Positions 54,487 to 64,000 of a DNA stretch of 64,000 nt are shown piece after piece. The stretch is from Pohlia nutans (lineage: Eukaryota; Streptophyta; Bryopsida; Bryales; Mniaceae): the NCBI GenBank assembly GCA_022496805.1, contig CM040103.1, positions 8,760,001-8,824,000 of the forward strand, written 5' to 3'. The notes under the pieces were generated by a model. That model ran no database searches. It saw only the letters and a list, made by a program, of their open reading frames with translations, and was not told the DNA's origin. Position numbers and translations under genes: made by a program. Numbering within the stretch: the stretch's first letter is position 1; each line of letters begins with the position of its first letter.

Positions 54487-55237
54487 ATGGCCGAGCAACC
54501 TGTGAAGCTGAGGAGCTCAGATGATCAGATGTTTGAGGTGGAGGAGGCCGTGGCATTTGAGTCACAGGCTGTGAAGAATATGATCGAAGACACAGGTAAG
54601 GATGCTGTCATCCCGTTGCCCAACGTGTCGAGCAAGATCCTCAGCAAAGTGATCGAATATTGCAGCTATCACGTTAACATCCAGAAGAATGCCGAAGACA
54701 AACCTGCAACCTCTGAGGATGACATCAAGGCCTGGGACGCGGAATTTGTGAAGGTGGATCAAGCAACGCTGTTTGACCTTATCCTGGTACTAATCTTCCC
54801 ATCTCTTTTTCACTGTTGCTGATGCGATTAATTCCTAAAGGACCAAGGAATCATGGTTTTAAATTCACAAACTCAGTCTCATGTTATGAAAAATATAATT
54901 CAGATGGGACCAAATCCTATATCACCGGAATCAGTGAAGAACATTGCATGTGTTGGTCAAGAAAGAAATAAATTTTAAAGAAAAGCAAGTCCAAATAGGA
55001 TGTACTCAAAACTGCTAAAATAGATATCCCTGCTGACCTGTTGTAATTTGGTGTTATGAACAGGCCGCGAACTACTTGAATATCAAGAATCTGCTGGATT
55101 TGACATGCCAGACTGTGGCTGACATGATAAAAGGGAAGACCCCAGAGGAGATCAGGAAGACATTCAACATCAAGAACGACTTTACGCCCGAGGAGGAAGA
55201 GGAAGTTCGAAGGGAGAACCAGTGGGCATTTGAGTAG
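54487..55237 (+). CDS. SKP1: SKP1-like protein, SCF ubiquitin ligase adaptor, 157 residues
   Basis: Exon 1 is 54487-54786 and exon 2 is 55064-55237, joined at phase 0 (LIL then AANYL). The N-terminal BTB/POZ-like part ([20 protein letters not shown], then [20 protein letters not shown]) binds cullin 1. The C-terminal helices ([39 protein letters not shown]) bind F-box proteins. It ends in the canonical NQWAFE. Length and the position of this single coding intron fit plant SKP1/ASK genes. The protein links F-box substrate receptors to CUL1-RBX1 in nucleus and cytosol. The intron holds a truncated TTAA family B element. No defect is seen, so it should be functional. Confidence 0.97.
54842..55033 (-). 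mobile_element. Truncated TTAA family B element in the SKP1 intron
   Basis: TTAA (54838-54841) then TTCCTAAAGGACCAAGG; family B interior in reverse (gatgggaccaaatcc, gaacattgcatgtgttgg). The far end is lost before the exon 2 acceptor. Confidence 0.8.
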
Positions 55238-55922
55238 ATACTACTCTTCTGCTTAATTTGCTGCGGGATATGAGTAGCAGTGGGCATGTGAAGCATATGA
55301 CCTCAAAAGGACAGTAAGAGCAAGACCAACGCAAAAAAACATTGTTTCTAGCAGGGAAACTGTTGTGCACATTCAAGTTCCACAGAACTCATGGACTTAC
55401 ATGATCACCTACACAGTGGTGATCAATAGTTTGGATATTATACGTGCGCATCTGCTTTGTTGGTTTTGTAGATGGAGGGACTCTCGGACGGCATCTTTCA
55501 GCAACCTGATGTTGGTTTCTGCTCTGTTTTAAGTTTCTTCTTTACATGATGCTTTGATTGTAAAATATCATCTCAGATCTGCTGGTCGGTCCTGTCGCAT
55601 CTCCTCAAGGCATAATTTATGACAGTATGTTCTCATTGAGGTTTTGCTTGTTGACATTACATACCCTTAACCCTTAAACGTAAAAGGAAGGCCCATGGGG
55701 TTATTTATGAGATAATAATGCGAAAAAAGTGGATTTTCTCAATGGATTGATGCTGGCCCTGTGGTGGCTAGCCGATTTACTAAATTTTATTTATTTTAAT
55801 TTTAATTTTTAATAATTAATAATTTTGTATTTATGGCAGTTCGTCCAAGGGCATTTTGGAGATGCGGTTCACGCTGCTCTCTAAAGATCCTCTTGATGTT
55901 TAAGGGTTTAGAGATAGGATTA
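55238..55922. other. SKP1 3' UTR and spacer
   Basis: 3' UTR to about 55570, then AT-rich spacer. A TTAACCCTTAAACG start near 55669 is a possible decayed TTAA element without a matching right end. Confidence 0.5.
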
Positions 55923-55926
55923 TTAA

Positions 55927-56485
55927 CCCCTAAAGGACCAAGTGTCTTAACTTGGACATTTCAATGTTCGGGTAGGTCCCCATGGTGCCAAATTTTTAAC
56001 ATTTATTTTTGAAATAAATCATGTGAATTTGGTATGTCAATACAAAAATGGGAATCTAATTTTTTTTGATTCCGACTTTTTGAGTGGAAGTTATGGAATG
56101 AAAGAGGTTTTTTTGGGGAGAATGGGCAGTGTGGGCAGGGCTCAAAATAAACCTCAAAAATTATTATTTTTCAACTTTAACCGTACAATCTTGTTAAAGA
56201 TTACCAAGATAGTGCATGGTAAAAGTTTCATAAAATTTGACCGTACAGATTGCAAGATTATAGCGTTTGAAGTGAAAAAGATGAAATTGCGTTCTTTTGA
56301 ATATTTTTTGACCGTCTTTGAAGACATGGGAAAAATTGTTAAATTGGTTAAAAAAATTCTTAAATTATATTTAAATGTTTGATTTGGTATTTTCTATCAA
56401 GAGGAAAAAAATATTCATAAGAAAATGAATAGAAAGAGGTGAAAATGATGCTCAAAAACAAGAAAAAACCGTGGTCCTTTAGGGG
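55927..56485 (+). mobile_element. TTAA element, 559 bp, with a 119-codon open frame
   Basis: TTAA at 55923-55926 and 56486-56489; ends CCCCTAAAGGACCAAGTG and GTGGTCCTTTAGGGG, which match family B ends, but the interior is different. The frame 56023-56382 is Lys/Phe-rich and has no transposase signature; I regard it as incidental. Confidence 0.85.
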
Positions 56486-56497
56486 TTAATCATTCAG

Positions 56498-56659
56498 ATG
56501 ATGAAGGCTATTGCTCATCAAAAGAAAGAGCATCTCAATGCCATAAAAACACGGCAAAAATTCAAATTAGAATGGTGGAAGATTGTCTTCTATGTAAAAA
56601 CCCTCATAGGAAAATATGCCATGCAAGAGGGAATTGGTGACGAATTTAATTGTGTTTAA
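56498..56659 (+). other. Short open frame, 53 codons
   Basis: It starts MMKAIAHQKKEHLNAIKTRQ and contains EWWKIVFYVK. Composition is protein-like, but no family is recognised and no splice context is visible. May be a fragment of an old element. Confidence 0.2.
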
Positions 56660-57039
56660 TCTATGTGCTACAAATTAGTAACAATAGGTAGCTAACCCGA
56701 ATATTTTACATTTTTTAAACCAGCATTAGAATGAACACTCGCTCCAAATAGGTAGCTGTCAGGTATCCTGCCATCCACATTTTTTTCCCGGGGATCACAA
56801 GCAATAAGAAAGTGACACGTGGCACTTAAAATGAAAAAAATTTGTGCCAAAGCTACTAATAGGTTACAATATTACAAACCATTTTATGTATTACATGCAA
56901 TTCTATTTTTATTTGCACCAATTGTCTTGCATTCACCCATTTAGAATTCAAGTGCTTATTGACAAACTAGTGTGGTCTTGTGCCGCTAGCCTAGTGTTCA
57001 CCTTGATTTAGACATGCTATTATTTTTATTTTATTTTAA

Positions 57040-57499
57040 CCCCTAACTGCCGGCAAGACCAAAAAATGAATCAAAAAATGGCTTATGAATGAAGCTGATT
57101 GTTCAATCCCAACTGCTGAGTGAATGATTTCCATCCAATTCTTTATGTGAAGGGTTTTGCTTGCTGATGCTACCCCTTCAAGTGAGATTAAAATCATGCA
57201 AGCTATTTTTAGATTTTACATGAGGTACAACTACAAAAAGAGTCGTAAAAATGGTTCACCACGTAGTGTATTTTGAATTTTTTTGCTTGTTGTACTTAAA
57301 CAAAATTTAGGCCATGAAAATGAGTTTCATTGCATTTGAGTTTAACTAACAAAATGAAGCTTGCTAAGTCTAGTTTCGACTCCACTTTGAATTTTTGAAA
57401 AGATTTGACAATCAAGTGTTTTATTGCAGTTACAAGTTCGGTAGGTATTACCAAGGTGTAGCGAAAAAAATCTAAATTCAAATAAACGGATGATTTTCA
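57040..57499. mobile_element. Start of a possible larger TTAA element
   Basis: TTAA (57036-57039) then CCCCTAACTGCCGGCAAGACC (first 20 used). The family D element 57504-58072 follows. A possible right end (aacctttaggga then TTAA) lies near 58349, so this may be an outer element interrupted by family D. Confidence 0.4.
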
Positions 57500-57503
57500 T
57501 TAA

Positions 57504-58072
57504 CCCCTAAACGTCCTCACCTATGTCCAGTTTGGGCAGTTTTGCAAAGATGCATTATAAAATGCAACTAACATGAATATTTGGAACTTGATGTATGAAT
57601 AAAAGTTATACATTTTGAATTTTAGATTCTATCCGTATGGTTAGATCTATGATTGCTATCATTAATTTTTTTCTACAAATTTTGAAACATTAAATAAAAA
57701 ATTATTTTGAAATTTGATTACGAATAAGATATTGACAGTCTATTGATGAAATTTGTTGTGATGGGTTATAATGTAGTACTCTAGGTGTAGTGATTTTTGG
57801 AGATTTTTTGGATACTTGATTTTATGAGTTTATTTTTTCAAAAACACTTTTAGACTTAAATCTTCAATATTTTGGGTGAAACACTGCAACACAAAATGAG
57901 GCATAACTTTTTCACAAATCGTTTCCTTTTCAATCGGATCACACATACATGAAGCTAACTTCCCATAAAAAATTCAGTAAAAAAATCACACCACAAAAAG
58001 TGCATGACGGATGAGAAACTACGGATGAAATCTGTACATCATGCAAAATATGCATGGTTGGGCAGTTAGGGG
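57504..58072 (+). mobile_element. TTAA family D element, 569 bp
   Basis: TTAA at 57500-57503 and 58073-58076; ends CCCCTAAACGTCCTCACC and TGGGCAGTTAGGGG. It aligns end to end with 49069-49638 with few differences. Confidence 0.92.
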
Positions 58073-58076
58073 TTAA

Positions 58077-58945
58077 CTAAACTTTTCTTCGTTGTAATTT
58101 ACAACTTTGGTAAAAAAATTCGAATTTTCTAATACATTTTGTAATTGATATGAATTTTCTTTACAACCACTTCAAAAAACCATAGAAATTTCAAATTTTC
58201 ACCAAAATTTATGAAAAATTCATGATTTGTAGTAGACACATGACTTCATCTATTAAAAATACAAACTTGAATTTTTGTATTATTTTTAGGTGCAAAATTG
58301 AGTGCGGCAAATAAAGCATGATTCCATGGTCATAGGCTCAACCTTTAGGGATTAAGAATATTTTATCCATAATTTAATTCAATTTGTGGTGATGAAATTC
58401 AATTAAAATCCATAACTTCCACACTGCAAGTCCAAAACCTATTCATGTGCTTGACATGGTTTCATTCCTTTTTTATTTATAGCAAGTGAAAAACGACACA
58501 TCTCCTACTAGTGGAAAGTTGTGGGTGTGTGCATCTGAGTTCTGCCTTGGGATATATCAAAGTTTGTGTGTATGAAGCTCTTAAGTTTTTGTAAGTGCAC
58601 GGGTTTTATCCAAAGTATGTGCTTGCGATAAACACTCAGGTTCGCTTTCCTTGTAGAAGACTCCCCTAGTAAATTGCGTTACTGCACTCCGCCGCCCGCA
58701 ACGGTGCACTACATCGTTACAGTGCGTAATGTCGACATGCATTGGAAAGAGAACGTAGAACTCACCTTTCGTGCTTAATGCGGAGTTACGCACTCAACCA
58801 GGTGCGCAACCTTGCACATTTTGTGCAGTTTGGATGCTTCAATCAACAATTGGCTGTAACTTGATACATTAATTATATGAACTTTTTGGAAGAAAAATAA
58901 CATTGGTCCTATAATCATTGTGAATAACGAGTCTCATGAACAACC
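58077..58945. other. Spacer between elements
   Basis: AT-rich, then a GC-richer stretch (58600-58800) with an inverted pair of tgcgttactgcac type. No gene recognised. Confidence 0.45.
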
Positions 58946-59055
58946 CCTAGCAGAAAAGGTGGCGCTATGCCCAGGCAAAATCACTATGCATGCGTGGAAT
59001 TGGGCACTACTTGCCTCGGCATCTCCCTCGACAATGTCACTTTTTCTACTAGTAA
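58946..59055. mobile_element. Decayed mini CACTA element
   Basis: Matches 59528-59647 along its length (aaaggtggcgc, cactacttgcc, ggcatctccctcgac, tttttctactagt), but the left end has changed to ccctagcag. Confidence 0.7.
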
Positions 59056-59527
59056 ACTACACGATGCTAATAATCTATGATTTGTAAACTCAAGTTGTAC
59101 AAGTGAATTTTACCAAAATAACCAAGTATGACATCAATTCAGAGTCTCCTCAAGAGAATTGTTGGCGGTGCAAAAAATACATAGTAGCTACAACTACATC
59201 CAAACCTCTTTAATGTCATAATGTAGTTGTCCTAAATGCACATGAATATATGGAGATTGCACGACAATTGATATTTACTGCATGTAAAAATGACATCAAA
59301 GAAGTACTTCATGTCAGAAAAGGAAGGAAGGTGATTTAAAATCCTTTTTACATTTGTCAAACTCCTTATTATCACATTTGTATACAACAATATATGACAG
59401 TGATCAACGTGTTCTGAATTGGATACCATCTGTTTTCTAGGATTTGGTGAGAGAACAAAGGATGTGATATTAAAGAGGTTTGGGTGTATACGGTATGCAA
59501 AGTTGGTTGATGAGCACTATCAACTCA

Positions 59528-59647
59528 CACTAGTAGAAAAGGTGGCGCTTCCTAAGAACATGCCCAGGCAAAATTACTGTGCATATGTGGAATTGAGCAC
59601 TACTTGCACGGGCATCTCCCTCGACAGTGCCACCTTTTCTACTAGTG
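59528..59647. mobile_element. Mini CACTA element, 120 bp, overlapping the LBP/BPI stop region
   Basis: Ends CACTAGTAGAAAAGGTGGC and complement, with TCA duplicated at 59525-59527 and 59648-59650, as expected for CACTA. It lies across the 3' end of the LBP/BPI reading frame and supplies its current last codons. Confidence 0.88.
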
Positions 59648-62600
59648 TCACTGCTGCAAAAGGGGGTTCTGGCAGTTTTATCACGGCCTTGTAATACACA
59701 TCGCTGCATATAAAGATGAAGCCCTCTTCATAGCGGATGTCGGCGTTTTCTAGGTCAACAGCGGGCAGCACTGGTAAAGGGAAGCCTTTCGTCAACTTAT
59801 TGTTCAAAATGGGAAGAATCACTCTTGAGATGATCATCCGTAATGTGGGCTGCACGCATAGAAATATATAATATCATTAACCCCTAAATACTAGGTCATA
59901 TGTAGAATTTTTTGTGCAAAATTTTATTTGATTTTTGATCAAACATATACAATGTTCTTCACTGATTCCGATGATATACGATTTGGTCCTATCTGAATTA
60001 TATTTTCTTACAATATTATTGACTCTTAAAAAGGATCAAGAAGTTTGAATTGGGTCTCATGCTTTTTTTAGTATTCTTTTAGTAGGCCTTGTTTGGAGTT
60101 TTTTTGTTGTTCATGTTTATTCGTTTTTTACCAACACCTACAACGTTCTTCATTAATTATAGTGATATAATAATTGGTCTCATCTGAATTATGTTTTTCA
60201 CAAGGTCATTAACCCCTAAAATTCTGAGCGACCATATTCTGGTCGTTCTACTTTTTGGGCAACCTCCAGGGACCTCATACTTTTAAAAATTTCAATGAAA
60301 ATTTCAGTGTAGCTTCCAAAAACTACACTCTACATGTCGCACTTCGTTTCATGTCATTCCGATAAGTATTGCAAAAGTTATAAGCATTTGAAGTTTTTGA
60401 AGCCATATCAGGCAACAAGATTTTTTTAATTTTTTACTCTTTTTCAAAATTTCTTTTTTGATTCATGATTGGTTGATCTTTATCTACAAATGAAGCTTTA
60501 AATCTACCCATTTTGAGCAATGGGATAAAAGTTATGAGGAGATCTGTTTTTTGGGCAGTTTGGACAAAAAAAACTTTGAAGCTCATTTCTAAAGTCAATT
60601 TTCAATATTTTTTAATGAAATAAAAGGCACTAGGTGAAGATTTCCAAGTACAACATTCTCACCGTTAAGATTGACATTTTACAATTCCATGTCAAACTTA
60701 TTAATGATCTTCTTTTTCCTTTCACTTTGTACCCACTTCTAGTAATCCATTTATGAAAAAATTAATATGAGCTTTTTTCTTACAAGATTTTATATTTGAA
60801 GACTTAACTCAATTGTTAACATGGCCTTGCCATTCAATGAATTTCTAACCCATTCAAAACAAGGATATTAATTTCTAAAGTTCAAATTTGTCACCGGATT
60901 GAACCCCATAAAATCTTCTTTTGCAACTTTGATCCTTATAATCTAAGAATCTAATGATCATTTTTCTCTCAAATTTTGTGCTCACATGAAAATTCAAGTT
61001 GGGTACTAGATCTTACGGTTAAATGATGAAAAAACTAAAAAAGATATGATTTCTTTTGCAACTTCCAAATGCTGCGTTTTTCATGGTTTTTTGTGAGAAT
61101 ACAGTCAAGGAATTTTAGGGGTTAATTAGATTCATCATTTTAAAATCATGAATCCTTGGTCCTTTAGGGGTTAAGGTAAACCACCCTATTTGTGCCATGA
61201 TTTGGAATTAGTCATGATGCTCTAAATCTTAGACTTTCGTGAAGTCTAGTCTTTTATTGATTATAAACAAGCAACATTCATTAAATGGTTTTTGATCCTT
61301 ATTTAGAATGGCAACATAGGCCTAGGGTAAATTGTTTAGTTGCTGGACTTGCTAGAATGGTAAGATATTGTAGTTGAAATTGCTAAAATGGTAAGAAATT
61401 TTAGTAGATTGTTAGAAATGATTTTAACATTGACTAGAATTTGAACAAAATACCAATAATTTTCAAGATTTAGAAAAATTCTTGAGTCTTGTTATCATTG
61501 TGTATGACTATTTACCAAATTTAGAGATGTCAAATTGGGCAAAAATAATTTCATAAATTACTCTAATTTATTTTGTTCTTGTAGTTGAACAACAAATGTT
61601 ATGGTTTAAGAAACTGAATTTAAACAATTATTATGAACACTAGTTATGAGATGTCAAAATGTCGATGCAAATTGTATTATAGGAAGAGGGCAAGATTGAA
61701 AAAAAAAAATACACATTTCTAAAAATAAATGCCAAAATTTTAGAAACTTTATTCATTAAAAAAAAAGTTGCTTTTCTTTGTATGCTAAAATAAAGAAAAG
61801 TTTTACTTTTTGAAAAATATTCACAAATACTCCATTCACCAAAACTTATTATTTTTTTGATAAAAGGGTGCATTGTTGTCAATCTATAGAATGCTATGAA
61901 CCAACTCACCTGAAGGAGGGTGACGTGGAATTTGCCAACTTCGCTCCATTTCAGTTCAAGTTTTAGCTCGTTCAACATAACTTCAGATGTAATGTTATTG
62001 CCCTCAACATTTACAACTGCATCCATGGATACTGCCTGCCCAAGAAAAAAGAAAAAACACAATTGTCACGGCAGTTTACCCACTTGCTACTGTAGTCGGT
62101 TGTCGGGATCGGCAAAAAAATAATTAAAACAAAGAGAAGCCCAAATCTTTAGATTTTAAAAAAAAAAAATAAATCTATTTTTTATGGTGAAAAAAGAAAC
62201 CTAGTGAATGGGTACATAATTTGGCAATTGTTGAAAAGAAACTTTCCAAAAGAAATCAATTATTTGGCATGACCTACTGACCATGACAGCCGGGTACAAT
62301 ATTCTACATGTGACATTATAGAGTTATCCTTAAATTAAGCACTACTTGAGATTTATGAGTGAACCATGAAAAAAAGAAGTTTGTCAATACTTATTCATGG
62401 CATTATTCATCATATTTGTTGTTATGTTTTTCCTGAAACAAGGCTATTACCTCAATTTTGAATGACTTATGTGAAAACACCTAAAATCATTCTTTTAAGC
62501 AATTCAAAATAATTGGAGGTGCTTTTTTCAAGAAAAAAGTTATTTTTTGTGATTGTAAATAATGGTTTTTCAAAGTAGAAGTTGCTTAGACATATATAAC

Positions 62601-64000
62601 CATCCCATATACTTGTTATCAAACTAATCCCTACAATATTTAAACTAAAACCAAGGGTCCGTAGTGAAGTATGGGAATGATTTGAATGTACTTTAGTGGG
62701 TAGTTTAAATGCACTCTACTCTCAAGTAATGGGTGCAAGGACGGTCATGGGTGTTTCCAACTTGACCCCTAAAGGACCAAGAAGTTTAAATTGGGCCTCA
62801 TGTCTATTTTAGCATTCTTGAGAAATCATATGTGATCAGATTCATTTGTTGTTTGACCAACACATGCAATGTTCTTTACTGATATAAAATTTCATCTCAT
62901 TTAAATTGTATTTTTCACAATATGATCAATTGAATTTGTCATTTTAAAACCATGAATGCTTGGTCCTTTAGGGGTTAACAAATGGGAATTTTGACATGAC
63001 AAAATGTGAGCGGACTCACCAAAGAGATGCAAGCTACAGGCAGTGACTGTCCATTGGATTTCACCAACAAGGTCAATTCCGCATCAGCGTTGGCCGTGAT
63101 GCCATCCGTGTGAAGGTGCACGGTGGGTGCGGCCGAACATCCAAAGTCCAATGCCATGTCCATGTTGGGATACTTTTTGTATAATTGCGGTATGAACCAC
63201 CTCCAAAAATGAGTATTTAACCATGACTCTTTTGGAACCTCGTCTACTAGCCACTCCAGAAATCCTGCCTGCAAGCAAATTACAGCTGTGTCACTTCAAT
63301 AGCTATATCCAAAACATTTGAGCAGTCCCTTAACCCGTAAAGAAGCATTCATGGTTTCAAAATGACAAATTTAATCAATGATATTCTGAAAAATATAATT
63401 CACATAAGGTCAAATTTTATCACCAAAATCAATGAAGAATATTGTATATGTTGGTTAAAAAAATAAACAAAAAAACTCCAATTGTTAAATGAGTGGAAGT
63501 AAGTACTCAAAGAAACTCAAATCAGGTCTCATATTTTTTTAGCAATTTTGAGTAGGACCTATGTGAAAGTTCCTTTGTTTAGTAAAAAAAATCAACACAC
63601 GCAATCTTCTTCACTAATTCCAGTTATTTCGAATTTGGTCCCCTCTAAATTATATATATTTCACAATTGAATTTGCCATTTTAAAACCATAAATCCTTCA
63701 TCCTTTTGGGATAAAGGTATGTGAAGGTGCAAGAAGGGGTAAAGGTATGCATGCACCTCATAATACACGGCGGCGGCCGAGTTGATGACGTAGTCACATA
63801 AAGCAAAGGTGACCATCTTGGTTGAGTCGCTACAAAACAATCCTGGTTGCAACCCGTGGTCCGGGAAGGTGAAGTTGGAGAGGGGCTTCCCAAGCCGGGA
63901 GCGAAACTCTCCTCTCACACCCACACTTAAAAATGACGGGCTTACCCATGGATCTTGCACTATGGCCACATCGATGGTCGACACGTCGTCTATGGGCAGG
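59574..64000 (-). CDS. LBP/BPI-type lipid-binding protein, C-terminal half (5' end beyond the window)
   Basis: Minus-strand exons 64000-63757 (partial), 63268-63020, 62035-61910 and 59849-59574 join at phase 0 with GT-AG borders. Family marks of the LPS-binding/BPI fold are clear: MVTFALCDYVINSAAAVYYE, then AGFLEWLVDEVPKESWLNTH, FIPQLYKKYPNMDMAL, and a final exon with FPLPVLPAVDLENAD and FIFICSDVYYK. In this family these form the C-terminal barrel that binds acyl chains; plant members have been linked to LPS sensing in defence, at the cell surface or secreted (family knowledge). The N-terminal barrel and signal peptide lie outside the window. The last 23-24 codons come from a 120-bp CACTA insertion; without it the frame would end ...PPFAAVS. 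Introns carry several TTAA elements. Confidence 0.93.
60022..61170 (+). mobile_element. TTAA family B element interrupted by another TTAA element
   Basis: The left end is decayed (ttgactcttaaaaaggatca). The right end CTTGGTCCTTTAGGGG is intact before TTAA (61171-61174). The element 60213-61121 is nested inside. A further truncated family B piece lies just upstream (59879-60020). LBP/BPI intron. Confidence 0.75.
60213..61121. mobile_element. TTAA element, 909 bp, nested
   Basis: TTAA at 60209-60212 and 61122-61125; ends CCCCTAAAATTCTGAGCG and AAGGAATTTTAGGGG. A distinct family inserted in a family B copy. Confidence 0.85.
62766..62974 (+). mobile_element. TTAA family B element, 209 bp
   Basis: Ends CCCCTAAAGGACCAAG and CTTGGTCCTTTAGGGG; the right flank is TTAA (62975-62978), the left flank has mutated to TTGA. 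LBP/BPI intron. Confidence 0.9.
63334..63710. mobile_element. Head-to-head inverted dimer of family B, 377 bp
   Basis: Both ends read inward as the same family B end (CCCGTAAAG... and CCCAAAAGGATG...), with matching interior for about 150 bp on each side (catggttttaaaatg...). TTAA precedes it; the right flank has mutated to ATAA. LBP/BPI intron. Confidence 0.75.

Noticed and set aside
56023..56382. 119-codon frame as a transposase of the 559-bp TTAA element
   Set aside because: No DDD/DDE motif, Lys/Phe-rich composition, and far too short for a piggyBac transposase.

Overview
The window is nuclear DNA of a land plant. It carries intron-bearing genes with GT-AG splice sites, a chloroplast-targeted protein, SKP1, a plant LBP/BPI-type lipid-binding protein, and plant-type hAT, Mutator, CACTA, Tourist and Stowaway elements. 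The FAR1-like Mutator transposase relics and the abundance of TTAA-flanked elements make me suspect a non-seed plant (bryophyte, lycophyte or fern), but the sequence alone does not settle the species. No rRNA gene, standard tRNA gene or CRISPR array is visible.

Layout: 0-17.6 kb is a repeat landfill. It has a Tc1-like foldback inside a TTAA element, a hAT deletion derivative with a perfect 8-bp target duplication, a 1.5-kb long-inverted-repeat element, and a 4.3-kb Mutator-like element whose transposase is split by a 1.5-kb CACTA element carrying GC-rich foreign sequence. At 17.9-23.05 kb (+) a five-exon, 299-residue chloroplast protein of the DUF3172 type has introns filled with nested MITEs. 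At 26.9-27.8 kb (-) there is a two-exon, 90-residue single-pass membrane protein. At 33.1-36.9 kb (+) a six-exon AT-rich gene encodes a long coiled-coil protein with a duplicated motif that I cannot assign to a family; one in-frame TGA interrupts it. 38.4-42.4 kb holds a second Mutator relic and several tandem repeats. The AT-rich 42-52 kb stretch holds two exons of a small membrane protein (46.2-47.0 kb) plus many TTAA elements. At 53-55.3 kb (+) lies SKP1 with a long 5' leader intron. At 59.6-64 kb (-) is the C-terminal half of an LBP/BPI protein, which continues past the right edge.

The genes are ordinary, independent nuclear genes with no operon-like logic. The unusual part is the repeat biology. 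At least 15 elements of about ten sequence families sit between TTAA duplications, with ends starting CCCC(T)TAA or similar, which is the hallmark of the piggyBac superfamily. Several are nested inside each other at internal TTAA sites. Other insertions can be undone on paper using their target duplications: CTT for the CACTA element in the Mutator transposase, TCA for a 120-bp CACTA in the LBP/BPI stop region, CTGTAGAG for the hAT element, and an 11-bp duplication for a SINE-like element.
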